From positions 186,001 to 250,000 of the forward strand of contig NZ_FYDX01000011.1 in assembly GCF_900187455.1 (NCBI RefSeq): a stretch of 64,000 nt of DNA, written 5' to 3'. The DNA is from Pseudomonas sp. Irchel 3E13 (GTDB lineage: Bacteria > Pseudomonadota > Gammaproteobacteria > Pseudomonadales > Pseudomonadaceae). Numbering within the stretch: the first letter of the stretch is position 1; the number at the start of each line of letters is the position of its first letter. Both the position numbers and the translations under genes were made by a program. Shown one piece after another: positions 49,932 through 58,213 of the stretch. Under the pieces are notes generated by a model. That model ran no database searches. It was not told where the DNA came from and saw only the letters and a list, made by a program, of their open reading frames with translations.

Positions 49932-50867
49932 TCAGACGGTGGCTTCGTCAAGCATCAGGCGCTGGCGAACCACATCCACCAGGCGGTCAGGCTGGAATTT
50001 GGAGAGGAAGTTGTCGCAACCGACCTTCTTCACCATGGATTCGTTGAAGCTGCCGGACAGCGAGGTGTGCAGTACCACGTACAGTGCGCGCAGACGCGGA
50101 TCGTTGCGGATCTCCGTGGTCAGGCGATAGCCGTCCATTTCCGGCATTTCGGCGTCGGTGAAGATCATCAGCAGTTTTTCACAGACATCCTCGCCAGCAT
50201 CCGCCCAGCCCTTGAGCATTTTCAGGGCCTTGAGGCCATCGCTGGCCACGTGCAACTTCACACCCAACTGGGAGAGGGTTTCACGCAATTGCGCCAGGGC
50301 CACAGTGGAGTCGTCCACCAGCAGCACTTCGCGGCCATAGGCGCGGCGCAGGACCGGATCGTCGAGCTTTTCCCGGGAAACCTTGGCGTTGTACGGCACG
50401 ATTTCCGCCAGCACCTTTTCTACGTCGATGATTTCCACCAACTGCTCGTCGACCTTGCTGATGGCGGTGAGGTAATGCTGACGCCCCGCGCTGGTTGGCG
50501 GCGGCAGGATGGCTTCCCAGTTCATGTTGACGATGCGGTCGACGCCACCGACGAGGAAGGCCTGCACCGAGCGGTTGTACTCGGTGACGATGATGGTGCT
50601 GTTCGGACCCGGTTCCAGGGGACGCATACCAATGGCTTGCGACAGGTCGATAACCGGCAGGGTCTGGCCGCGCAGGTTGACCACGCCGCAGACGTATGTG
50701 TGGCGCTGGGGCATCAGGGTCAGCTTGGGCAACTGCAGGACTTCCTGCACCTTGAAGACGTTGATCGCGAACAACTGCCGCCCCGCGAGGCGAAACATGA
50801 GGATTTCCAGGCGGTTCTCGCCTACCAGCTGTGTCCTTTGGTCTACCGAGTCGAGAATGCCAGCCAT
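49932..50867 (-). CDS. cheV: Chemotaxis coupling protein CheV (CheW-receiver fusion)
   Basis: CheV couples receptors to CheA and can be phosphorylated. The 311-residue protein has a CheW domain (about residues 15-160, with FAINVFKVQEVLQLPKLTLM and VCGVVNLRGQTLPVIDLSQA) and a receiver domain from about 175 (REVLLVDDSTVALAQLRETL; acceptor Asp in MIFTDAEMPEMDGYRL). GGGGGAT lies before the ATG. A perfect FliA promoter at 50914-50939 puts it in the flagellar regulon. No other che genes are linked except a chemoreceptor 10 kb away. Confidence 0.97.
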   Translation of the reverse strand: MAGILDSVDQRTQLVGENRLEILMFRLAGRQLFAINVFKVQEVLQLPKLTLMPQRHTYVCGVVNLRGQTLPVIDLSQAIGMRPLEPGPNSTIIVTEYNRSVQAFLVGGVDRIVNMNWEAILPPPTSAGRQHYLTAISKVDEQLVEIIDVEKVLAEIVPYNAKVSREKLDDPVLRRAYGREVLLVDDSTVALAQLRETLSQLGVKLHVASDGLKALKMLKGWADAGEDVCEKLLMIFTDAEMPEMDGYRLTTEIRNDPRLRALYVVLHTSLSGSFNESMVKKVGCDNFLSKFQPDRLVDVVRQRLMLDEATV

Positions 50868-51251
50868 TGAATCCCCCAGGCTTGTTGCAAAAGGTAAATA
50901 TGCATCGGCCTTATATCGGCCGCTTATGCGACAGCTTGACCCTATGAAGAAAATGCTGCGTGAAGCGTTGATATCACTTTAGCATCATGCTTTACTGCAC
51001 TCACAGTTTTTCCTGCCATCCCGCTCCGCAACGGGGCCACACCTTAAATTCCTCATCAGGGAAACCCCTACCATCAATCGGGAGGGACCTGATGTTCGTG
51101 AAATCAGTTAGCCATTAATGTGACGCCATTCTCAATGCATGAATGGAGTCGGGCCCTTGTTCGCTATCACTTCGCTGTGGCCAGCCTCTGTCCCTGACCT
51201 GTCACCCGTCTGCTTCCAGGCCTGTTGCCTATGCCAGCCAGGAGCCGACTG
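50868..51251. other. Divergent region between cheV and the gene at 51252
   Basis: This 384-bp gap contains the cheV leader and FliA promoter on its left. The rest is AT-richer than flanking genes and has no open frame that I would call. The right part holds the ribosome binding site of the next gene (AGGAGC at about 51240). No further operator was recognised. Confidence 0.5.
50914..50939 (-). promoter_or_regulatory. FliA (sigma-28) promoter of cheV
   Basis: On the minus strand TCAAG (50939-50935) and GCCGATA (50920-50914) are separated by exactly 14 bases, a perfect fit to the Pseudomonas FliA consensus TCAAG-N14-GCCGATA. It lies about 47 bases before the cheV start. Confidence 0.88.
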
Positions 51252-51689
51252 ATGCTGAACGACTCACCGGATATGAGCCCGCTACACGATTTCCTGGATG
51301 ACGCCCACGCACTCTTGAGCCGCGCCCACGACTGCTTGCAACATTTCCAGTTGATTGGCGAGGATGCGGATGCCAGTGATTGCCTGATCAGCACCCTCCG
51401 CACCCTTATGGAAAAAGCCGGGCCTCGGGAGCAGGTGCAGATCGCCGATTTCTGCGAGCAACTGATTGCCCTGCTGGAACCGGGCCATCCCCGTAACCCG
51501 CTGCGTGGAACGGCGCTGGGTATCCTTGAAGCATGCCTGAGCCTGCTGGCCTGGCAGATCGAGTTGATCGATCCGTTTACCGGTTCACTGAATCTGGATA
51601 GTGAAGAACAACAGGAGTTGCTCACACATCTGGACAAGGCACTCGATCCTGCGCGGACGCCGTGCAATCAATCCGTCGAAAACGTCTGA
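51252..51689 (+). CDS. Unrecognised helical protein, P1/Hpt-like but without a clear histidine
   Basis: I do not recognise this 145-residue protein. The start MSPLHDFLDDAHALLSRAHD and the following CLISTLRTLMEKAGPREQVQ echo the helix pair of a CheA P1 (Hpt) domain, but the usual H-TLKG site reads ISTLRTLMEKAG, with no histidine where phosphorylation should occur. The rest is helical with an acidic end. AGGAGC eight bases before ATG 51252 supports translation. It is divergent from cheV, so a link to chemotaxis signalling is possible, perhaps as a P1-like decoy or scaffold. That is speculation. Confidence 0.7.
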   Translation: MLNDSPDMSPLHDFLDDAHALLSRAHDCLQHFQLIGEDADASDCLISTLRTLMEKAGPREQVQIADFCEQLIALLEPGHPRNPLRGTALGILEACLSLLAWQIELIDPFTGSLNLDSEEQQELLTHLDKALDPARTPCNQSVENV

Positions 51690-52125
51690 TCAGCTCGCGC
51701 GCTGCATCCCAGAGCCTTCAGCAGCGCACGGAAAGATGATCGAAGACAAACAAACGACAACTAAGCTCACACGAAAAACTTGTCCGGCATACAGCATGCT
51801 AGTGTTTTGCGTGCACTAACGTGTAACTAAGCACAGCCGTCTAAAACAACTCTGCCGATTTGGAAAAAGTACATCCGACTTTTTAATGAACGTTTAAGTT
51901 CGCCAGTCGTAGTGGCAAAGTGCTAGAATCCGCGCCAGGCGGAACGCCCGTACCAGCCCGCAAAACCTGACTATTCAGACCAATTATCGGCCCGCGACCA
52001 TTCGACCCCGAAGTGATACCATGCGCCGCTCCGAGCCGGTTGCCGACTGTTGCCACTGCTGGAACATGGCGCTTTCAGCGCACTAAAAAAGTGCCTGACC
52101 GCCCGTTGCAACATGATGATAAAAG
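51690..52125. other. Leader and promoter region before the two-component genes
   Basis: This 436-bp AT-rich region has an extended -10 promoter candidate TGCTAGAAT (about 51931-51939). Downstream are several short hairpins, including GCGCT-TTC-AGCGC (52070-52082) and GCAC-N7-GTGC (52079-52093). A 21-codon frame at 52021-52086 starts ATG and contains CCHCW, and a second short frame starts ATGATG at 52113 and overlaps the kinase frame. No larger gene is evident. Confidence 0.5.
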
Positions 52126-53097
52126 TTGTTGAAGGCCCCTCTAAAAAGCCTTTCAATCAACCCCGAACTGGCTTTGAAAAGTGATACTCCAGTGGCTTCA
52201 TTTTCCGTGCACTCAAGCCTCAAGACCTTCACCCGGCACCCACGCGGCACGGCCCTGTTGCAGCGTGCGATAGCACTGACTTGCCTGGCTTCGCTGGCGG
52301 TTGCCCTGGCCTGCTACTTCAGCGCCACGCCACTGCCCCCGATCCTGCTGGTGCTACAGGCCATCACCCTGCTGGGCGTGCTCGTCACGATACGCAAACC
52401 CAAAGACGTGATCGTCATGACCCCGCAGGAGCTGGCCGACCGCCTGCTCAAGGTGCAGGAAAGCGAGCGGCTGCGCCTGAGCCGCGAACTGCACGACGAC
52501 ATCGGCCAACTGCTGACCGCCGCCAAGCTGCAGGCCGAATGGCTGCAACGGCGCCTGCCGGAAACCCTGCAGGATTCGTGCGCCGCCTTGCGCGATACCC
52601 TTGACGAAACCCTTTCCCACGCCCGCAGCCTGGCCACCAGCCTCGCTCCGCGCCAGCTCAACAGCCTCGGCTTGGAAGCCAGCCTGCGCACGCACCTCTC
52701 GCGCACGCTGGACAACACCGACGTGCGTTGGAGCCTCGAATGCAAAAGCCGCCTGGACGGCCTCCCGGAAGAGATGGTCATGGCCGCCTTCCGTATCACG
52801 CAGGAAGCGATAACCAACGTTTTGCGCCATGCCCGGGCGCGAAACCTGATCGTGCAGTTTCAGCGCAAGCCGGAAGGCCTGTCGCTATCGATCAGTGACG
52901 ATGGCCAGGGTTTCCTGCCCTCTTCCCACCCCGGCGAGGAAGGCCAGTGCGGAATGGCCGGCATGGCCGAACGCGCGCACCTGCTCAATGGCAGCCTGAC
53001 GGTCCACAGCGAGCCTGGCAAAGGCTCGCGGATCGACGCGCTCCTTCCCTGGGCACCCCGCTCGCGCGAGCGCGCCAACTCAAGTAAGACTTCATGA
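52126..53097 (+). CDS. NarX/DegS-type sensor histidine kinase
   Basis: Two membrane helices (about residues 45-65 and 71-90) precede a HisKA_3 domain with phosphorylated His123 in RLRLSRELHDDIGQLLTAAK and an ATPase domain (FRITQEAITNVLRHARARNL, SISDDGQGFLPSSH, MAGMAERAHLLNGS). There is almost no periplasmic loop, so the signal is likely sensed in or at the membrane. The start is unclear: the frame opens at TTG 52126 right after a stop codon. In-frame TTG 52174, GTG 52192 and GTG 52207 follow, and none has a good ribosome binding site. It overlaps the response regulator by four bases (ATGA). Confidence 0.85.
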   Translation: MLKAPLKSLSINPELALKSDTPVASFSVHSSLKTFTRHPRGTALLQRAIALTCLASLAVALACYFSATPLPPILLVLQAITLLGVLVTIRKPKDVIVMTPQELADRLLKVQESERLRLSRELHDDIGQLLTAAKLQAEWLQRRLPETLQDSCAALRDTLDETLSHARSLATSLAPRQLNSLGLEASLRTHLSRTLDNTDVRWSLECKSRLDGLPEEMVMAAFRITQEAITNVLRHARARNLIVQFQRKPEGLSLSISDDGQGFLPSSHPGEEGQCGMAGMAERAHLLNGSLTVHSEPGKGSRIDALLPWAPRSRERANSSKTS

Positions 53098-53747
53098 CTT
53101 GTAAATTGCTGCTGGTTGACGACCATTCCCTGATCCGTGCCGGCGTCCGCGCCCTGGTATCCGATATTCCCGGCTACACCGTCGTGGGCGAAGCCAGCGA
53201 TGGCAGCCAACTGGTCGACCTGATCCACGAACTGGACCCGGACATCGTCCTGCTCGACCTGTCTATGCGCGCCATCGGCGGCCTTGAGGCCCTCAGCCAC
53301 CTGCAGGCCGAAGGCAGCCGCTGCAAGGTGCTGATCCTGTCGATGCACACCGACCCGGACCTGATCATGCAGGCGCTGGAAACCGGCGCCCATGGCTACC
53401 TGCTCAAGGACACCACCGCCACCGAGCTGGAACAGGCCCTCGCTGCCCTGAGCAATGACGAGCGCTACCTCAGCCCGGCCATCGCCCACACGGTGATCAA
53501 CCAGGCGCTGCTGCGCACGCAGAAGGTGGAACCGGCGGAGAACCACAACCTCACCGCTCGCCAACTGGAAATCCTGCGCCTGATCGTGCGCGGCAAGTCC
53601 ACCCGGGAAATCGCCAACGGCCTCGGCCTGAGCGTCAAGACCGTGGAAACCCACCGCTCGCAGATCATGAAGCGCCTGCAGATCTACGACGTGGCCGGTC
53701 TTGTGCTGTTCGCCGTGCGCGAGCAGATCATCAGCCTCGACGACTGA
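53094..53747 (+). CDS. NarL/LuxR-type response regulator
   Basis: The 217-residue protein has a receiver domain with acceptor Asp55 in IVLLDLSMRAIGGLEALSH and switch lysine in GYLLKDTTATELEQAL. A LuxR helix-turn-helix follows near 150-210 (LTARQLEILRLIVRGKSTRE, GLSVKTVETHRSQIMKRL). The conserved proline after the acceptor loop (DLxMP) is Arg here. It is translationally coupled to the upstream sensor kinase, its obvious partner. The regulated genes are not known. Its last 17 bases overlap the end of the convergent yegS gene. Confidence 0.92.
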   Translation: MTCKLLLVDDHSLIRAGVRALVSDIPGYTVVGEASDGSQLVDLIHELDPDIVLLDLSMRAIGGLEALSHLQAEGSRCKVLILSMHTDPDLIMQALETGAHGYLLKDTTATELEQALAALSNDERYLSPAIAHTVINQALLRTQKVEPAENHNLTARQLEILRLIVRGKSTREIANGLGLSVKTVETHRSQIMKRLQIYDVAGLVLFAVREQIISLDD

Positions 53748-54630
53748 GCAGCGGCGACCCTGCCGGCATGTGCACCCGCAACGCGCCGGGCAGCACCCGG
53801 AAGCGCAGGCTTTCGCCTTGCAGCGGTTCGCCGTCGAGGTTGATGTCCAGCCCTTGCGAGCCCTTGACCTCGACCCACGGCAGCCGGGCACGGATGAACA
53901 TGCTGTCCAGCCCCAGGCCGCCGCTGAGCAGGTCGCGCAGGGTGCCGACCACCTCCTGCGGCGCCGGCAGGATGCTGATGTCCAGCAGCCCGTCATCCAC
54001 CAGCGCCTCCGGGCACAGCTCATGGCCACCGCCGGCCTGGCGGCCATTACCGATGCCCAACGCCAGCAACTCGCCCTGCCAATGGAAATCCGGCCCTTGC
54101 AGGCTCACGGAGGCGGCGCTCAATTCGCTGAAACGCGACAGACCGGTGAACAGATAGGCCGCGGCGCCGAGAACCTTTTTCAGGTCCTCCGAGGTGTTGG
54201 CGGTCACCTGGCTGCCAAAGCCACCGGTGCCCATATTGAGAAACACCTCACCGCCGACCTCACCCAGATCGATCGACGTCGCCTCGCCCTCCAGCAACGC
54301 CAGCGCTGCCTGTGGCTCCAGCGGAATGCCGGCGGCGCGAGCGAAATCGTTGGCGGTACCCAGCGGCAACAGCACCAGGCTGGCATCGCTGTCGGCATCG
54401 GCCATGGCGTGCACCACATCCCGCAGCGTGCCGTCGCCACCACCCGCGATCAGCTGCGGATAACCGGCCGCCAGCGCTTCATGCACCAGCCGCTGGGCAT
54501 CTCCGCCCTCCCAGGTCAGGCGCACATCCAGTTGCCAACCGCGCTCGCGCATGCCCTGCACTGCGGCGCGGACGTCTTCGTTCATCGCCTGCTTGCCATG
54601 CAGAATCAGCAGCGCTTTGCGTTCGCTCAT
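53731..54630 (-). CDS. yegS: YegS/BmrU-family lipid kinase
   Basis: This 299-residue diacylglycerol-kinase-fold protein has the nucleotide-binding motif AGGGDGTLRDVVHAMADA (near 62-79), PLGTANDFARAAGIP and the beta-sandwich domain that binds lipid. YegS phosphorylates phosphatidylglycerol in vitro; the natural substrate here is unknown. ATG at 54630 with AAGGGG upstream is preferred to the frame extending to 54855. It overlaps the 3' end of the response-regulator gene and is divergent from a glycosyltransferase. Confidence 0.92.
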   Translation of the reverse strand: MSERKALLILHGKQAMNEDVRAAVQGMRERGWQLDVRLTWEGGDAQRLVHEALAAGYPQLIAGGGDGTLRDVVHAMADADSDASLVLLPLGTANDFARAAGIPLEPQAALALLEGEATSIDLGEVGGEVFLNMGTGGFGSQVTANTSEDLKKVLGAAAYLFTGLSRFSELSAASVSLQGPDFHWQGELLALGIGNGRQAGGGHELCPEALVDDGLLDISILPAPQEVVGTLRDLLSGGLGLDSMFIRARLPWVEVKGSQGLDINLDGEPLQGESLRFRVLPGALRVHMPAGSPLLSRRG

Positions 54631-54776
54631 CGATAGACCCCTTCTCGGCCGGACATTCAACTCCCTATCTCGACCACAAGCGACAGGCAGTTGCTGCACA
54701 TCGCACACGTAAAGTTCTGCAATCTTACGAATGACATTTGAAAGATCCCCCAAGCACGACCATGCTTCGACAAATA

Positions 54777-54800
54777 ATTGGCTAAATTCACCAAGCCAAT
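54777..54800. promoter_or_regulatory. ATTGGCT-N10-AGCCAAT dyad, operator-like
   Basis: A perfect seven-base inverted repeat with a ten-base spacer in an AT-rich segment of the yegS/glycosyltransferase divergent region. The binding protein is unknown. Confidence 0.4.
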
Positions 54801-54838
54801 CAGACAAGTCACTTAATTGACGAAAGATGATCCGTGAT

Positions 54839-54892
54839 GCCCGCAGCGTCGTCACGTCGGAGCCAGCACCGAGCTGACGCCGCGGGCGTTTT
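54839..54892 (+). promoter_or_regulatory. Terminator-like hairpin in the glycosyltransferase leader
   Basis: GCCCGCAGCGTC (54839-54850) pairs with GACGCCGCGGGC (54876-54887) in 11 of 12 positions around a 25-base loop, followed by GTTTTC. It lies about 50 bases before ATG 54935. It could terminate upstream transcription or attenuate the gene. Confidence 0.5.
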
Positions 54893-54934
54893 CATTCCAC
54901 CCGCCCAAGCCCCTCCGGCAAGCGAGGAAGTGTC

Positions 54935-56173
54935 ATGCGCGTACTTTGGACACTGCCCTACCTCCCCTGGCCCACCACCAGTGGCAGCAAGACCCGCCAG
55001 TTCAATCTGTTGCGCGGCCTGGCGCAGCGAGGTCATCGCATCACTCTGCTGACCCAGTCCAGGGTGCCCCTGACCGAGCCGGCGCGACAGGCGCTGATGC
55101 CGCTGGTGGAACGCCTGATCGTACTGCCGCGCCGTCCTTTGCACAGCCCGCTCAATCTGCTGGCGGCGCTCAATGTCAGCTACCCGATGCGCACCAGCAT
55201 CAATGGCCTCGCTCCACACCTGCGTCACCGCTTCGAAGCGCTACTGCAGGAGCATTGGGACGTGATCCAGATCGAGCACAGCTACAGCTTCCAGCCGTTC
55301 GAACGGGCACTGCAGGCCAGCGGCCTGCCGTTCATCGTCAGCGAACATCAGGTCGAATGGCGCAAGGGCGCCGCCTGCCAGGACCGCCTGCCGCTATGGC
55401 TGCGCCCGTTCAACAGCTTCGACGGCTGGCGCTACCGCCATTGGGAAACCCGCGTACTGAAGCAGGCCAGCGAAGTGGTAGCAGTGAGCCCCTACGATGC
55501 CCGGCAGATCAGCGAAATGACCGGCCGGCCGACGCAGGTGGTGGTGAACGGCGTCGATTGCGACCACTACCAGGACATCCGCTTCTGCCCGCGCAGCCAG
55601 CGCCTGTTGTTCGTCGGCAACTTCGAGCATTGCGCCAACCAGGAAGCCATCGAATGGGCGCTGGACGAGATCCTGCCGCAAGTCTGGCAAAGCAACCCGG
55701 CGGTACGCCTCGCCATCGCCGGCCATGCGCTGCCGGATCACTGGAAACTGCGCTGGGACGACCCGCGCATCGAGTGGGTCGGCTACCTGCCGGACCTGCG
55801 CGAACTGCAAAAACACTCAGCGATCTTCTTCGCCCCGCTGCGCCAGAGTGGCGGCTGCAAGATCAAGCTGCTCGAAGCCATGGCCGCAGGACTGCCAGTG
55901 GTGACCACCCGCGAGGGCGTTTCGGGGCTGCAGGTTCGTTGTGGCGAGCATTACCTGGGTGGTGATGCGGGAGATGACCTGGCCCTGACCATCACCCAAC
56001 TGCTCAACCAGCCCCAGCGGATGCAGCAGTTGTCCGAGGCAGGACGAGTGTTTGTTCGCGAGCGGCATGACTGGAGCGTGGCGGCGGCACAACTGGAAGG
56101 GGTTCATGCGCGGCTGGCCAGTCGGCCAGTGGCGATTGGGGATGTGATGGGCGGGATCATGCCGTTGACCTGA
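54935..56173 (+). CDS. GT4-family glycosyltransferase
   Basis: The 412-residue protein has the GT-B fold of GT4 enzymes: N-terminal acceptor domain (WTLPYLPWPTTSGSKTRQFN) and C-terminal nucleotide-sugar domain with RLLFVGNFEHCANQEAIEWA, WVGYLPDLRELQKHSAIFFA and the E-x7-E-type loop GCKIKLLEAMAAGLPVVTTR. The pattern resembles mannosyl- or rhamnosyl-transferases of polysaccharide assembly, but no sugar-synthesis or export genes are linked, so donor and acceptor are unknown. AGGAAG precedes the ATG by six bases. It converges on moeA across a REP element. It may have been acquired alone. Confidence 0.9.
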   Translation: MRVLWTLPYLPWPTTSGSKTRQFNLLRGLAQRGHRITLLTQSRVPLTEPARQALMPLVERLIVLPRRPLHSPLNLLAALNVSYPMRTSINGLAPHLRHRFEALLQEHWDVIQIEHSYSFQPFERALQASGLPFIVSEHQVEWRKGAACQDRLPLWLRPFNSFDGWRYRHWETRVLKQASEVVAVSPYDARQISEMTGRPTQVVVNGVDCDHYQDIRFCPRSQRLLFVGNFEHCANQEAIEWALDEILPQVWQSNPAVRLAIAGHALPDHWKLRWDDPRIEWVGYLPDLRELQKHSAIFFAPLRQSGGCKIKLLEAMAAGLPVVTTREGVSGLQVRCGEHYLGGDAGDDLALTITQLLNQPQRMQQLSEAGRVFVRERHDWSVAAAQLEGVHARLASRPVAIGDVMGGIMPLT

Positions 56174-56193
56174 AAATGGGGTGGCTACACCGC

Positions 56194-56241
56194 ATCGCGA
56201 GCAAGCTCGCTCCTACAGGCTGGAGCGAGCTTGTTCGCGAT
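56194..56241. repeat. REP doublet (REPIN-like), copy 2
   Basis: ATCGCGAGCAAGCTCGCTCC-TACA (56194-56217) is followed after a short gap by GGAGCGAGCTTGTTCGCGAT (56222-56241). The second arm has lost its TGTA end and carries one change. It lies between the convergent glycosyltransferase and moeA genes. Confidence 0.9.
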
Positions 56242-56269
56242 AAGGCCGCCAGACCGTCGCGATGCGACC

Positions 56270-57496
56270 TCAGCCAAGCAACTCACTCAGCGGAATGAAC
56301 TGCACGATATCCCCCTGCATCGGCGTCGTGCCTTCCAGCACTTCCACCAGCCCCTCGGCCCAGGCGGCGCTGCGCAGCACGCCGGAGCTCTGGTTGCGGT
56401 AGATCAGCGCCTTGCCCTGCTCCAGGCGAGCACGCAGGTATTCGCGGCGATTGCCAGACTTCGGCCAGTCGAAGCCAGCCGGCACGGCGAACTGCAATGG
56501 TTTGACCTCCTGCACGCCCTGACGGCGCAGCAGATAAGGCCGGGTCAGCAAACCGAAAGTGACCAGCGTCGAAGCCGGATTGCCAGGCAGGCCGATCACC
56601 GGCACGCCGTTGTACTGGCCAACCGTCAGAGGCTTGCCGGGCTTGATCGCCAGCTTCCACAACGCGAGTTCCCCCGCCTCGCGCAGGGCGACACCCAGGT
56701 AATCGGCCTCCCCCACGGAAACACCGCCAGTGGACAGGATCAGGTCAACATCACCGAGCCCTCCCAGGCATTGCCGGGTCTTTTCCAGATCGTCCGGGAG
56801 GATTCCGGCATCCACCACTTCGCAGCCCAAACGCTGCAACCAACTGCACAGCAGGCGGCGGTTGCTGTTGTAGATCTGTCCCGGACCCAGCGGCTGACCC
56901 GGCTCGACCAGCTCATCCCCGGTAGACAACACCGCAACCCGCACCCGCCGCACCACCGTGACTCGGCCATAGCCGAGGGTGGCCGCGAGGCCCAACTCGA
57001 TCGGGCCAAGACGGGTTCCGGCCACCAGCACCAACTCGCCGGCGCGGGTTTCCTGGCCTTGCGGGCGAATGTTCTGGCCCGTGCTCAAGGCTTCGGTGAA
57101 GCGCACGCGCTGGTCATCCAGCACTTCGGCGTTTTCCTGCATTTCTACGCAATCAGCGCCCGCGGGCACCGGAGCTCCGGTGAAGATTCGCGCGCACGTG
57201 CCAGGTTGCAGCGGCTCGGGCGATTGCCCGGCGAAGATCCGCTGGCTGACCGGCAGCGGCTCGCCCTGCCAGTCGCTCACGCGCAGGGCGTAGCCATCCA
57301 TGGCGCTGTTCGGCCAGGGCGGGAGGTCGAGGGTGGCGTGCAGGTCATTGGCCAACACCCGACCCTCGGCATCCGCCAGGGTGACGTCTTCGACTTCAGT
57401 AATCGGCGCCGCCTCGGCCAGCGCCAGCAGGCGTTCGAGCGCCGCCTCGACCGGCAGCAGCGGCTTGGCCGCCGGCAACTCAGCCACGGCTTTCAC
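56270..57496 (-). CDS. moeA: Molybdopterin molybdenumtransferase MoeA
   Basis: MoeA inserts molybdate into adenylylated molybdopterin. The 408-residue protein has the four-domain layout: N-terminal PPWPNSAMDGYALRVSDWQG, ARIFTGAPVPAGADCVEMQE, central LSTGDELVEPGQPLGPGQIY followed by LILSTGGVSVGEADYLGVAL, and the C-terminal beta barrel starting PLQFAVPAG. GTG at 57496 is used, overlapping the moaB stop by 17 bases; GTG at 57487 is an alternative. It is translationally coupled to moaB. A molybdenum-dependent role for the MOSC protein in this window would depend on it. Confidence 0.95.
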   Translation of the reverse strand: MKAVAELPAAKPLLPVEAALERLLALAEAAPITEVEDVTLADAEGRVLANDLHATLDLPPWPNSAMDGYALRVSDWQGEPLPVSQRIFAGQSPEPLQPGTCARIFTGAPVPAGADCVEMQENAEVLDDQRVRFTEALSTGQNIRPQGQETRAGELVLVAGTRLGPIELGLAATLGYGRVTVVRRVRVAVLSTGDELVEPGQPLGPGQIYNSNRRLLCSWLQRLGCEVVDAGILPDDLEKTRQCLGGLGDVDLILSTGGVSVGEADYLGVALREAGELALWKLAIKPGKPLTVGQYNGVPVIGLPGNPASTLVTFGLLTRPYLLRRQGVQEVKPLQFAVPAGFDWPKSGNRREYLRARLEQGKALIYRNQSSGVLRSAAWAEGLVEVLEGTTPMQGDIVQFIPLSELLG

Positions 57497-58019
57497 AGGG
57501 CGCGGCCTGCTTCAGGTGCGGAACGAAATTGCACGGGCGATGACGGTTGTCCAGTTGCTCGGCGAGGATGCCGTCCCAACCGGTGCGTACCGCATTGGTC
57601 GAACCCGGCAGGCAGCACACCAACGTGCCATTGGCCAGACCGGCCAAGGCGCGGGACTGCACGGTGGAGGTGCCGATATCGGCCAACGAAATCTGCCGGA
57701 ACAGCTCGCCGAAGCCATCGACCTGCTTGTCGAGCAAACAGGTGACCGCCTCGGGGGTGCTGTCGCGACCGGTGAAACCGGTGCCGCCGGTAATCAGCAC
57801 GACCTGCACCACCTCTTCGGCGATCCAGGTGGCGACCTGGGCGCGGATCTTGTACAGGTCGTCCTTGAGCAGTACCCGCTCAGCGAGGTTGTGACCGGCC
57901 TCGGTGAGGCGATCGACGAAGACCTGGCCGGAGGTATCGGTTTCCAGCGTGCGCGTGTCGCTGACAGTCAACACGGCGATATTGAGTGGCACGAAGGGGG
58001 CGTCTGCCTTGGCTTTCAT
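57480..58019 (-). CDS. moaB: Molybdenum cofactor biosynthesis protein MoaB
   Basis: MoaB is the bacterial MogA/Cnx1G-like protein of molybdopterin adenylylation. The 179-residue protein has the MPT-binding core VVLITGGTGFTGRDSTPEAV and the later ALAGLANGTLVCCLPGSTNA, with the catalytic Asp in GRDST. GGACC lies before ATG 58019. It is first of the moaB-moeA pair, and its stop lies within the moeA start region. Upstream, GACCGGG (58093-58099) and CCCGGTC (58107-58113) form a dyad of unknown role. Confidence 0.95.
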   Translation of the reverse strand: MKAKADAPFVPLNIAVLTVSDTRTLETDTSGQVFVDRLTEAGHNLAERVLLKDDLYKIRAQVATWIAEEVVQVVLITGGTGFTGRDSTPEAVTCLLDKQVDGFGELFRQISLADIGTSTVQSRALAGLANGTLVCCLPGSTNAVRTGWDGILAEQLDNRHRPCNFVPHLKQAAPCESRG

Positions 58020-58213
58020 GGCATTGGGTCCGTTGAAGAATGGGAATGGGCGGTGTTATATCACAGGGAAAGAGGCCCCGCGCAGCCTAGCCGACCGGGT
58101 ATTGCGCCCGGTCAATGACGCGATTAACCGCTACGCTAATGATCGCAAGGAACTTGCTGTAACCGTATGCGTCTGAAGAACAATACCCGGCCTTCACCTA
58201 TTGGAGATTCACC

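Larger units (their letters stand above)
54631..54934. other. Divergent region between yegS and the glycosyltransferase
   Basis: This 304-bp gap includes ATTGGCT (54777-54783) with its exact inverted copy AGCCAAT (54794-54800), an operator-like dyad. A strong hairpin at 54839-54887 follows in the glycosyltransferase leader, trailed by GTTTTC. The left 140 bp is AT-rich and probably holds the yegS promoter. No gene is seen. Confidence 0.5.

Noticed and set aside
54855..54935. Extension of the yegS frame back to 54855
   Set aside because: The extra residues cover the operator-like dyad and hairpin, and ATG 54630 has a good ribosome binding site and the conserved start.
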